Under the pieces are notes generated by a model. The model saw only the letters and a list, made by a program, of their open reading frames with translations, had not been told where the DNA came from and ran no database searches. 8,152 nt of DNA from assembly GCA_019508105.1 (NCBI GenBank), contig JAEKMB010000110.1:1-8152 (forward strand). Direction: 5' to 3'. The translations under genes and the position numbers were made by a program. This DNA comes from Alphaproteobacteria bacterium (GTDB lineage: Bacteria; Pseudomonadota; Alphaproteobacteria; Micropepsales; Micropepsaceae). This document shows, piece after piece, positions 1 to 5,993 of the stretch; position 1 is the stretch's first letter, and each line of letters opens with the position of its first letter.

Positions 1-131
1 AGGACCGGGCGGTGGCTGACATACCACAGCGCCATCAGCACCATCAGCCCGTGCAGCAGCAGCGACAACAGGACCCCGGGGCCCCCGTCCTTCCGCAGCC
101 TTGCTTTGAAATTATTGGGCCCTTCCGGCAT
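1..131 (-). CDS. TonB/TolA-like energy-transducer N-terminus (partial)
   Basis: The frame opens with ATG at 131 and stays open for 43 codons to the window edge, so the C-terminus is missing. About 17 charged or polar residues (MPEGPNNFKARLRKDGG) precede a hydrophobic segment at about residues 18-37, followed by SHRPV. This is a single N-terminal membrane anchor with the cytoplasmic side first. The segment contains SLLLHG, matching the S-x3-H spacing of TonB (SVCIHG) and TolA, whose serine and histidine contact ExbB/ExbD or TolQ/TolR. That suggests a proton-motive-force-coupled envelope protein, but the resemblance rests on this one segment. No strong Shine-Dalgarno is visible. It is divergent from rnd across a 45-bp gap. 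It could instead be another single-pass protein with a periplasmic proline-rich domain; the frame is more certain than the family. Confidence 0.5.
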   Translation of the reverse strand, partial: MPEGPNNFKARLRKDGGPGVLLSLLLHGLMVLMALWYVSHRPV

Positions 132-176
132 GGGGTTACTCTATTAATTAACGGCCCGCTGCGCTATTGGAGCGCC
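132..176. promoter_or_regulatory. Divergent promoter region (AT-rich)
   Basis: This 45-bp gap separates two divergent starts and must hold, or lie close to, both promoters. Its core is an AT-rich tract at 142-151 containing the palindrome TTAATTAA (144-151), which stands out in GC-rich surroundings and could serve as a -10-like element (TATTAAT at 142-148) in either direction. I see no well-spaced -35 element. A GGAG Shine-Dalgarno for rnd sits at 169-172, four bases before its ATG. The assignment rests on position and composition only. Confidence 0.3.
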
Positions 177-788
177 ATGAAGATCAAGCTCTACCAGGGC
201 GACCTTCCGGAGGGGCTGGACCTTGGCTCCCTGGTCGCCATCGACACCGAAACCCTGGGTCTTAACCCCCAACGCGACCGGCTTTGCCTGGCGCAATTGT
301 CCTCGGGCGACGGGGTCTGCCATGCCGTGCAGTTCGCGGCCGGCCAATATGGCGCCCCCAATCTCAAAAAGATGCTGGCCGACCCCAAGGTCATCAAGCT
401 GTTTCATTTCGCCCGTTTCGACATCGCCATGTTCCGGCAATATCTGGGGGTGGAGGTGGGGCCGATCTATTGCACCAAGATCGCCTCCAAGCTGGTGCGC
501 ACCTATACCGACAAGCATGGCTTGAAAGACCTGGTGCGCGAGCTTTTGAATGTGGACCTCTCCAAGGAACAGCAATCCTCGGACTGGGGCGCCGCATCGC
601 TCAGCGAAAAACAGCTCGCCTATGCCGCCAACGACGTCGCCTATCTGCACCAGCTCAAGACCCTGCTGGATGCGATGCTGGCGCGCGAGGGGCGCACCGC
701 ATTGGCCCAGGCCTGCTTTGATTTCCTGCCTGCCCGCGCCGCGCTTGATCTGGCCGGTTGGGAAGAAGTGGATATCTTCGCACATTAG
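177..788 (+). CDS. rnd: Ribonuclease D, short DEDDy 3'-5' exonuclease
   Basis: A 203-residue 3'-to-5' exoribonuclease of the DEDD superfamily, expected to trim the 3' ends of tRNAs and other small RNAs in the cytoplasm. All three exonuclease motifs are present: Exo I AIDTETLGL with D23 and E25, Exo II FHFARFDIAMF with D82, and Exo III YAANDVAYL with Y149 and D153. The last is the tyrosine (DEDDy) subtype. The protein stops after the catalytic domain and lacks the HRDC domains of the longer E. coli Rnd, as is usual for the short alphaproteobacterial form. The frame is open further upstream, but MKIKLYQGDLP is the family N-terminus and has a GGAG at 169-172, whereas the extension would run through the divergent gene. 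The TAG stop lies 9 bp before the next gene and overlaps its AGGA ribosome site, so the two are probably cotranscribed. Confidence 0.93.
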   Translation: MKIKLYQGDLPEGLDLGSLVAIDTETLGLNPQRDRLCLAQLSSGDGVCHAVQFAAGQYGAPNLKKMLADPKVIKLFHFARFDIAMFRQYLGVEVGPIYCTKIASKLVRTYTDKHGLKDLVRELLNVDLSKEQQSSDWGAASLSEKQLAYAANDVAYLHQLKTLLDAMLAREGRTALAQACFDFLPARAALDLAGWEEVDIFAH

Positions 789-797
789 GACATCGCC

Positions 798-1202
798 ATG
801 GCTTGCCGAGCGGTCCTGCTTCTTAGCCTTGCGATGATCCTGCCGGCAGCGGCGCAGAATGTTCCGCCGCTTACCGGCATGCCCTGTCTGCAAAAAGGCG
901 CCGTCGCCGAATTCGTGCTGGTGCCCGGCAACCGCATGCTGATCGTGATCGATCGCCAGCATCGTCAGTACCGGCTGAACTTCGCCGCGGTCTGCACCCT
1001 GTTGCAGATCAATCCGTCGCTGGGCTTCAATACCCTCAATACCAGCCAGTATGCTTGCATGGCGCGGGGCGACAGCATCTATTCCTCGACCGACGAGGCG
1101 GCGCAGCGCATCTGCCGCATCCAGAGCATCGAGTATCACAACAGCCCGCCGCCGGATGACACCCCGCCGCCGCCGGTCGCCAAGGGCCGCGCCAGGGGCT
1201 GA
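798..1202 (+). CDS. Secreted four-cysteine protein, DUF6491-like
   Basis: A 134-residue protein of unknown function. It starts with a signal peptide (MACRAVLLLSLAMILPAAAQ, probable cleavage after the AAA near residue 19), so it is probably periplasmic. The mature part has four cysteines, C30, C66, C87 and C106, enough for two disulfides. The pattern is C...I-x-DRQ-x4-YRLNF-x3-C...C...D-I...C-x-I, which recalls the DUF6491 family of small exported proteobacterial proteins; this is recalled resemblance, not a search result. The last ~20 residues are proline-rich (SPPPDDTPPPP) and basic, and look disordered. The start has AGGA at 787-790, seven bases from the ATG. It lies 9 bp after rnd, suggesting cotranscription, but no functional link to RNA processing is evident. 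No terminator is obvious after the stop. The gene is confident; the family is tentative. Confidence 0.75.
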   Translation: MACRAVLLLSLAMILPAAAQNVPPLTGMPCLQKGAVAEFVLVPGNRMLIVIDRQHRQYRLNFAAVCTLLQINPSLGFNTLNTSQYACMARGDSIYSSTDEAAQRICRIQSIEYHNSPPPDDTPPPPVAKGRARG

Positions 1203-1218
1203 CCTTGCCCTTGATGCT

Positions 1219-1232
1219 GTTTCGGGCGAAAC
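1219..1232. repeat. Perfect inverted repeat next to kdsD promoter
   Basis: GTTTCG, two bases, then CGAAAC form a perfect 6-bp dyad that ends exactly where the -24 element of the candidate sigma-54 promoter begins. No T-run follows, so it is not an intrinsic terminator for the upstream gene. A protein-binding operator is the more natural reading, but no regulator can be named. Confidence 0.4.
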
Positions 1233-1250
1233 TTGGCACGAAATTCGCTT
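1233..1250 (+). promoter_or_regulatory. Candidate sigma-54 (-24/-12) promoter
   Basis: TTGGCACGAAATTCGCTT matches the sigma-54 consensus TTGGCACG-N4-TTGCW with one mismatch (TCGC for TTGC). The invariant GG (1235-1236) and GC (1247-1248) are exactly 12 bp apart, as sigma-54 requires. This predicts a start near 1260 and a 58-nt leader to the kdsD ATG. The downstream operon encodes sigma-54 itself, so the site would give positive autoregulation through an enhancer-binding protein; its binding site would be expected within roughly 1080-1200 and I could not identify it. Activity is inferred. A sigma-70 promoter may also exist, but I see no clear one here. Confidence 0.5.
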
Positions 1251-1317
1251 AACGCTGCCGTAATTCGGGCCGGCGTGGGCGGAAAGTCGAAATTAAGACG
1301 CGGTTCCAAAGGCTTAA

Positions 1318-2316
1318 ATGACGCTCTCCAAAGCCTCTCTGCACGCCGTGTCCGCCCCGGATGCCGACCTCAGTGCGGCGCGCCGGGTGCTGGTCACCGC
1401 CAGCCAGGCTCTGGCCCAGTTGGCGGAGCAGCTGGACGGCGACTTCACCCGCGCCGTCACCCTTATGCTGGCCGCCAAGGGCCGCATCATCGTCAGCGGC
1501 ATGGGCAAGTCCGGCCATGTGGCGCGCAAGATCGCCGCGACCCTGTCTTCCACTGGCACGCCTGCCTATTTCGTCCATCCCGCCGAAGCTTCCCATGGCG
1601 ACATGGGCGCCATTGCCCGCCAGGACCTGTTGCTGCTCCTGTCCTGGGGCGGCGAGACGGCGGAACTGTCCGACCTGATTACTTATGCCAAGCGTCACCG
1701 CATCCCCATCGTCGCCATTGGCGCCAATCCCGACTCCACCCTGATCAAGGCGGCCGATGTGGCGCTGCTGCTGCCGCGCGCCCCCGAGGCCTGTCCGATG
1801 GGCCTGGCCCCCACCACCTCCACCACCATGATGCTGAGCCTGGGCGATGCCCTGGCGGTAGCGCTGATGGAGCGCAAGGGCTTTTCGCCCGACCAGTATC
1901 GGGATCTGCATCCCGGCGGCAGCCTGGGCCGCGCCCTGATCCGCGTCTGCGACCTGATGCACAGCGGCGATGCGGTGCCGCTGGCGAGCCCGGACACGCC
2001 GGTCCCGGCCCTGCTGCTCACCATGGCGTCGGGGCGGCTGGGCTGCGTCGGCATTGTCGACAGCGCCGGCGCCCTGGCGGGCATCGTCACCGATGGCGAT
2101 ATCCGCCGCCATGCCGGCGAAGGCATCGACAAGCGCAAGGCCTCCGAGGTGATGACCCGCGGTCCCAAGATCGCCCGTCCCGACCAGCTGGCCGCCGAGG
2201 CGCTGGCGCTGATGACCGAAAAGAAGATCACCCAGCTTTTCGTGGTGGCCGCGGATTCGCCCGCCCCGCTGGGGGTGATCCACATCCATGACTGCGTCGC
2301 CGCGGGAATAGCATGA
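1318..2316 (+). CDS. kdsD: D-arabinose 5-phosphate isomerase (KdsD/KpsF)
   Basis: This cytoplasmic enzyme interconverts ribulose 5-phosphate and arabinose 5-phosphate, the first step to Kdo for the LPS inner core. The 332 residues show the full family layout: an N-terminal SIS sugar-isomerase domain (about 40-190) with GRIIVSGMGKSG and HPAEASHGDMG, followed by two CBS domains (about 208-265 and 275-330). Residues corresponding to the E. coli KdsD catalytic set are in place at a constant +5 offset: K64, H93, E116, E157 and H198 (in DLHPGGSLG). The start has AAAGG at 1308-1312, five bases from the ATG. The stop overlaps the lptC start (ATGA), so it leads the LPS transport operon. A capsule-specific KpsF or GutQ role is possible on family grounds, but the lpt context favours the general LPS isomerase. 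Confidence 0.93.
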   Translation: MTLSKASLHAVSAPDADLSAARRVLVTASQALAQLAEQLDGDFTRAVTLMLAAKGRIIVSGMGKSGHVARKIAATLSSTGTPAYFVHPAEASHGDMGAIARQDLLLLLSWGGETAELSDLITYAKRHRIPIVAIGANPDSTLIKAADVALLLPRAPEACPMGLAPTTSTTMMLSLGDALAVALMERKGFSPDQYRDLHPGGSLGRALIRVCDLMHSGDAVPLASPDTPVPALLLTMASGRLGCVGIVDSAGALAGIVTDGDIRRHAGEGIDKRKASEVMTRGPKIARPDQLAAEALALMTEKKITQLFVVAADSPAPLGVIHIHDCVAAGIA

Positions 2317-2972
2317 GCATGGTGGAGCGCGATCCCTCCAGGCCGGGCTATGACTGGTCGGCGCGCGTGCGCACCACTTCGCTGGAAGCAGTGCGTTATT
2401 CACGCTTCGTCGCCCTGATGAAGCGGCTCTTGTCGCTGGGCGCCTTCCTGATCATCGCCGCGGTGCTGGCTTTCTTCTTCGTCCAGCGCCTGCCGCGCCA
2501 GATTCAGATGTCCTATGAGCGGCTGGGTCACGTCGAGAATGATCTGGCCATGATGAAGCCGCGGCTCACCGGTGCGGACTCCAAGGGCAATCCCTATGTC
2601 ATCACCGCCGACATGGCGGTGCAGGATGCCCATGACAGCAAGAAGGCCACTCTCAAGAATCTGGAAGCCGACCTGGCGCTGGACAGCAAGAACTGGCTCA
2701 ACGCCCGCGCCCGCACCGGCATGGTGGACATGGCCTCCGGCCAGCTGGAGCTGACCGGCGGTATCGATGTCTTCACCGCCACCGGCTACGAGCTTCACAC
2801 CAGCAGCGCCTCGGCCAATCTCAAGCAGAGCATGATTCATGGCCATGAGCCGGTGACCGGCCAGGGTCCCGACGGCACCCTCAGGGCCGATGAGTTTCAC
2901 GCCGACCGCGCCACCAATATTCTCACCTTGTCGGGTCATGTGCAGATGTCGCTATTTGGAACCAGGAAATGA
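2313..2972 (+). CDS. lptC: LPS export protein LptC
   Basis: A 219-residue bitopic inner-membrane protein that takes LPS from the LptBFG extractor and passes it to periplasmic LptA. A 35-residue cytoplasmic leader is followed by one hydrophobic segment (about 37-57, ending AAVLAFFFVQRLP) and then a periplasmic beta-rich domain with LptC/OstA-type strands (PRLTGADSKGNPYVITADMAV, ...LELTGGIDVFTATGYELHT, ...LRADEFHADRATNILTLSGHVQM). The cytoplasmic leader is longer than in E. coli LptC, which resembles other alphaproteobacterial versions. It overlaps kdsD and lptA by 4 bp on each side (ATGA), indicating translational coupling. Sequence divergence is normal for this family; position and topology make the call secure. 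Confidence 0.9.
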   Translation: MSMVERDPSRPGYDWSARVRTTSLEAVRYSRFVALMKRLLSLGAFLIIAAVLAFFFVQRLPRQIQMSYERLGHVENDLAMMKPRLTGADSKGNPYVITADMAVQDAHDSKKATLKNLEADLALDSKNWLNARARTGMVDMASGQLELTGGIDVFTATGYELHTSSASANLKQSMIHGHEPVTGQGPDGTLRADEFHADRATNILTLSGHVQMSLFGTRK

Positions 2973-3481
2973 AGACAGCTCTCGCTTTCCTCGCCGCTTT
3001 CGCATTGGGCGCCGCCGCCACCGGTGAACTGCAGGCCGCCAACGCGCCGATCACCGGCAAGCATGACAGCAAGGCGAAAATCGACATTTCGGCGGATAAT
3101 TTTCAGGCCGATCTCAATGCCAAGAGCGGCACCTATTCCGGCAATGTGCTAGTGACCCAGGGCGATATGAAGCTGCGCGCCAACACTGTGAAAGTGACGA
3201 CCGTTAACGGCAACGCCGACAAGGTGACCGCCAGCGGCAACGTGGTGGTGGATTCACCCGCTTCGGGCACTGCCACCGGCGAAAACGGCGTTTATTCGGT
3301 GGGACCGCGCACCGTTCTCATGACCGGCAATGTGGTGCTGAAAAAAGGCAAGGATGTGATGCGCGGCGCTCAACTCACCGTCAATCTGAACACCGGCCAA
3401 GCGGTCCTGGGCGGCGGCGCCAAGACACCGGGCTCGAGCGGCGGCCGGGTCCAAGGCGTGTTCATTCCCAACTCCAATTAA
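2969..3481 (+). CDS. lptA: LPS transport periplasmic protein LptA
   Basis: A 170-residue periplasmic protein that polymerises head-to-tail into the bridge carrying LPS from LptC to LptD at the outer membrane. It has a signal peptide (MKTALAFLAAFALGAAATGELQA, cleavage near residue 23) and one OstA/LptA domain (about 35-145) made of repeated strand motifs: ISADNFQADLNAKSGTYSGNV, MKLRANTVKV, DKVTASGNVVV, ENGVYSVGPRTVLMTGNVVL and GAQLTVNLNTGQAVL. A glycine/serine-rich tail ends in VFIPNSN. The ATG overlaps the lptC stop (ATGA), with an AGG just upstream inside lptC. A 42-bp gap follows before lptB, the only real gap inside the lpt block. Confidence 0.92.
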   Translation: MKTALAFLAAFALGAAATGELQAANAPITGKHDSKAKIDISADNFQADLNAKSGTYSGNVLVTQGDMKLRANTVKVTTVNGNADKVTASGNVVVDSPASGTATGENGVYSVGPRTVLMTGNVVLKKGKDVMRGAQLTVNLNTGQAVLGGGAKTPGSSGGRVQGVFIPNSN

Positions 3482-3523
3482 TTTTCATGGTTCCTTAAAC
3501 ACAAACAGGCATGGTTCTTGCCA

Positions 3524-4321
3524 ATGACCGAGATAAGCAGAGAAAACCAGCAAAATGGCGGTGAGACGCCCACCGATTCCTTGCACCTGGTCGAAGGCGG
3601 CAAGGGCCTGGTGGTGTCGCGCATCGGCAAAAGCTTCAACAAGCGGCCGGTGGTGCGATCGGTTAGTCTTTCGTTAAAGCGTGGCGAGGCGGTGGGCCTT
3701 CTGGGTCCCAACGGCGCCGGCAAGACCACCTGTTTCTACATGATCACCGGCCTGATCCCTGCCGACACCGGCTCGATCGAAGTGGACGGCCATGACATCA
3801 CCAAGCTGCCCATGTACCGCCGTGCCCGGCTGGGCATCGGCTATCTGCCGCAGGAAGCCTCGATCTTCCGCGGTCTCACCGCCGAACAGAATATCCGCGC
3901 CTGCGCCGAACTGCTGGAGCCGGACAGCGCCCGCCTGGAAGCCATGGTGGAATCGCTGCTGGCCGAATTCGGCATCACCCATATCCGCAACACGCCGGCC
4001 GTGGCGCTGTCGGGCGGCGAACGCCGCCGCGTCGAGATCGCGCGCTGCCTGGCCACCCATCCCTCCTACATCCTGCTGGACGAACCCTTTGCCGGCATCG
4101 ATCCCATCGCGGTGGGCGAAATCCGCGACCTGGTCAAGCATCTCAAGGACCGCGGCATCGGCGTCTTGATCACCGATCACAATGTCCGTGACGCGCTGGA
4201 TGTGATCGACCGCGCCTATATTCTCCATGATGGCCGGGTGCTGAAGGAAGGCACCCCGACCGAGATCGTCAGCGACCGCGATGTGCGGCGCGTCTATCTC
4301 GGAGAAAAGTTCTCGCTCTAG
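3524..4321 (+). CDS. lptB: LPS export ABC transporter ATPase LptB
   Basis: The cytoplasmic ATPase that, as a dimer, drives LPS extraction by LptF/LptG. The 265 residues carry every ABC element: Walker A GPNGAGKT (61-68), Q-loop YLPQEASIF (Q110), signature LSGGERRR (162-169), Walker B ILLDEP (D186, E187) and H-loop TDHN (H219). [17 protein letters not shown] and the C-terminal [10 protein letters not shown] are typical LptB. A polar N-terminal extension of about 28 residues precedes [11 protein letters not shown]; such extensions occur in alphaproteobacteria. The start is uncertain: the ATG at 3524 has no good Shine-Dalgarno, and an in-frame TTG at 3518 is better spaced from an AGG at 3507-3509. 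lptF and lptG are not in the window and are usually encoded elsewhere. rpoN follows 8 bp after the stop. Confidence 0.95.
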   Translation: MTEISRENQQNGGETPTDSLHLVEGGKGLVVSRIGKSFNKRPVVRSVSLSLKRGEAVGLLGPNGAGKTTCFYMITGLIPADTGSIEVDGHDITKLPMYRRARLGIGYLPQEASIFRGLTAEQNIRACAELLEPDSARLEAMVESLLAEFGITHIRNTPAVALSGGERRRVEIARCLATHPSYILLDEPFAGIDPIAVGEIRDLVKHLKDRGIGVLITDHNVRDALDVIDRAYILHDGRVLKEGTPTEIVSDRDVRRVYLGEKFSL

Positions 4322-4329
4322 GGCGCGCC

Positions 4330-5853
4330 ATGGCTGGGGTCGGTCAAAGACTGGAAATGCGTCAGGGCCAGTCACTGGTCATGACCCCCCAGTTGCAGCA
4401 GGCGATCAAGCTGCTGCAGCTATCCAATATCGAGCTGGCTGAATATTGCGAAGCCGAGCTGGAAAAGAACCCGCTCTTGGAACGCGACGATGCCGCCGCG
4501 GCCGTCACCAGCGACGCCGAAGGTCCCGCGGCCGACGCTATCGGCGAACGCGCCGACGAGGCGCTGAGCCGGGAAGATTTCTCCAAGGCTTCCGACATGG
4601 ACGAAGCGGCCCATGACAATATGTATGACGCCGACCAGGTCACCAAGTCCGCCGAAGGGCCGCAGTCCGGCTCCTTGACTGACTGGACCACGGTGAAGTC
4701 CGGCAATGCCTATGAAGGCGAAGACGGGCTGGAATCCTCCATCGCCGCCGAAGCCTCGCTCAAGGATCATCTGGAAGCCCAGCTTTCCATCGCCGCCCTG
4801 CTGCCGGAGGATCGCATGATCCTTTTGGCGCTGATCGATGCGGTGGACGAAACCGGCTATCTGCGCGCCGACCTGATGGATATCGCCACCCGCCTGGGTT
4901 GCGAAATCGACGATGTCCAGGCCGTGCTGGGCGTGCTGCAGGGTTTTGATCCCGTCGGTGTGGGCGCCCGCGACCTGGCCGAATGCCTTTCCTTGCAGCT
5001 CAAGGCCAAGGACCGGCTCGACCCCGCCATGGAAGCCGTGCTGACGCGCCTGGACTTGGTCGCCCGCCGCGACATCAGCCAGCTCACCGCCCTGTGCGGC
5101 GTGGACGGCGAAGACATTGCCGACATGATTTCCGAGATCCGCCAACTCAATCCCAAGCCTGGCCTGGCTTTCGGCGCCGAGCCGGTGACCCCGGTGGTGC
5201 CGGATGTATTCGTCAAGGTCGGCCCCGATGGCGGCTGGCTGATCGAGCTCAACACCGACACCTTGCCGCGCCTCCTGGTCAACAACCGCTATTACGGCAC
5301 CGTCTCCAAGAATGCCCGCGACAAGGACAGCAAGAATTACCTGGCCGACTGCCTCAACAACGCCAACTGGCTGGTCAAGAGCCTGGACCAGCGGGCCCGC
5401 ACCATCCTGAAGGTGGCCAGCGAGATCGTGCGCCACCAGGATGCCTTCCTCACCCATGGCGTGCGCCATCTGCGCCCCCTGAACCTGCGCATCATCGCCG
5501 ACGCCATCTCGATGCATGAATCCACAGTCAGCCGCGTCACCTCCAACAAGTATATCGCCACTCCCCGCGGGCTGTTTGAGCTGAAGTATTTCTTCACCGC
5601 GTCCATCCAGTCGGTGAACGGCGCCGAATCCCATTCGGCCGAAGCGGTGCGCGACCGCATCCGCGAAATGATCGAAAACGAAGATTCGCGGGAGATCCTG
5701 TCCGACGACCGCATCGTCGCCCTGCTCACCGCGGATGGTGTGAACATCGCGCGCCGCACCGTCGCCAAATATCGCGAGGCCCTGCGAATCCCCTCTTCGG
5801 TGGAACGCCGCCGCCTCAAGGCCGGTGAAACGCCCGCCTATGCCAGCCGCTAA
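4330..5853 (+). CDS. rpoN: RNA polymerase sigma-54 factor RpoN
   Basis: Alternative sigma factor that directs RNA polymerase to -24/-12 promoters and needs AAA+ enhancer-binding proteins to open them. The 507 residues follow the family plan: glutamine/leucine-rich Region I (about 1-50, QSLVMTPQLQQAIKLLQLSN), an acidic variable Region II (about 51-125), the core-binding domain (about 130-320), a helix-turn-helix around 385-410 (LRIIADAISMHESTVSRVTSNKY) and the RpoN box ARRTVAKYRE at 474-483, which reads the -24 element. All diagnostic parts are intact, so it should be functional. A short basic tail follows the box. The start 8 bp after lptB matches the family N-terminus (RLEMRQGQSLVMTPQ), though no strong Shine-Dalgarno is seen. 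It is last in the kdsD-lpt operon; its final codons form the left arm of a terminator. Confidence 0.97.
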   Translation: MAGVGQRLEMRQGQSLVMTPQLQQAIKLLQLSNIELAEYCEAELEKNPLLERDDAAAAVTSDAEGPAADAIGERADEALSREDFSKASDMDEAAHDNMYDADQVTKSAEGPQSGSLTDWTTVKSGNAYEGEDGLESSIAAEASLKDHLEAQLSIAALLPEDRMILLALIDAVDETGYLRADLMDIATRLGCEIDDVQAVLGVLQGFDPVGVGARDLAECLSLQLKAKDRLDPAMEAVLTRLDLVARRDISQLTALCGVDGEDIADMISEIRQLNPKPGLAFGAEPVTPVVPDVFVKVGPDGGWLIELNTDTLPRLLVNNRYYGTVSKNARDKDSKNYLADCLNNANWLVKSLDQRARTILKVASEIVRHQDAFLTHGVRHLRPLNLRIIADAISMHESTVSRVTSNKYIATPRGLFELKYFFTASIQSVNGAESHSAEAVRDRIREMIENEDSREILSDDRIVALLTADGVNIARRTVAKYREALRIPSSVERRRLKAGETPAYASR

Positions 5854-5866
5854 CCGGCTGTTTTTT
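5844..5866 (+). terminator. Intrinsic terminator overlapping rpoN stop
   Basis: CAGCCG (5844-5849) and CGGCTG (5855-5860) form a perfect 6-bp stem with loop CTAAC, followed immediately by six Ts (5861-5866). The loop contains the rpoN TAA, and the left arm is the last codons of rpoN. It should end the kdsD-lpt-rpoN transcript and separate it from ptsN. The short stem may make it leaky. Confidence 0.75.
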
Positions 5867-5874
5867 AGTCAAGA

Positions 5875-5903
5875 TTGACATTGGCTGGGCCCCGGCCTAT
5901 GAA
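5875..5903 (+). promoter_or_regulatory. Sigma-70-type promoter for ptsN
   Basis: A perfect TTGACA (-35, 5875-5880) is followed after exactly 17 bp by TATGAA (-10, 5898-5903, 4 of 6 consensus). It lies 9 bp after the rpoN terminator T-run, predicts a start near 5910 and gives ptsN a leader of about 84 nt. Confidence 0.65.
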
Positions 5904-5925
5904 CCCGCCGCTTTTGAGCAGGGGC

Positions 5926-5971
5926 CCCCGGACCGGGGCAGACATACCCCGCCGACGTACGTGGTACGCGG
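5926..5971 (+). promoter_or_regulatory. Structured 5' leader of ptsN
   Basis: Within the predicted leader, CGGGG (5934-5938) can pair with CCCCG upstream (5926-5930, loop of 3) or with CCCCG downstream (5947-5951, loop of 8). These two hairpins exclude each other. After them, CCG-A-CGTAC (5952-5960) pairs with GTACGCGG (5964-5971), an 8-bp stem with a single bulged A and a GTG loop, 22 nt before the ptsN ATG. No T-run follows, so it is not a terminator. Regulation is inferred only from fold potential, which is easily produced by chance in GC-rich DNA. Confidence 0.3.
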
Positions 5972-5993
5972 ACGGTTCTCACCGGGATCATTA

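Noticed and set aside
12..176. In-frame N-terminal extension of rnd
   Set aside because: It would be antisense to the divergent membrane-anchor gene, is His/Gln-rich and unlike any Rnd N-terminus; the ATG at 177 has a GGAG and the family start.
144..1139. 331-residue open frame on the minus strand across rnd and the secreted protein gene
   Set aside because: It has low-complexity His/Gln/Gly-rich shadow composition, lies opposite a well-supported rnd with all catalytic motifs, and crosses the divergent promoter gap. The same applies to the long minus frames at 1249-2403, 2400-2939, 3674-4375 and 4420-5634, and to the plus frames at 1233-2291 and 7468-7962, all lying over recognised genes.
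3486..3517. Direct repeat CATGGTTC (3486-3493 and 3510-3517) in the lptA-lptB gap
   Set aside because: Two 8-base copies 24 bp apart are too short to interpret. I see no promoter with good spacing and no hairpin there.
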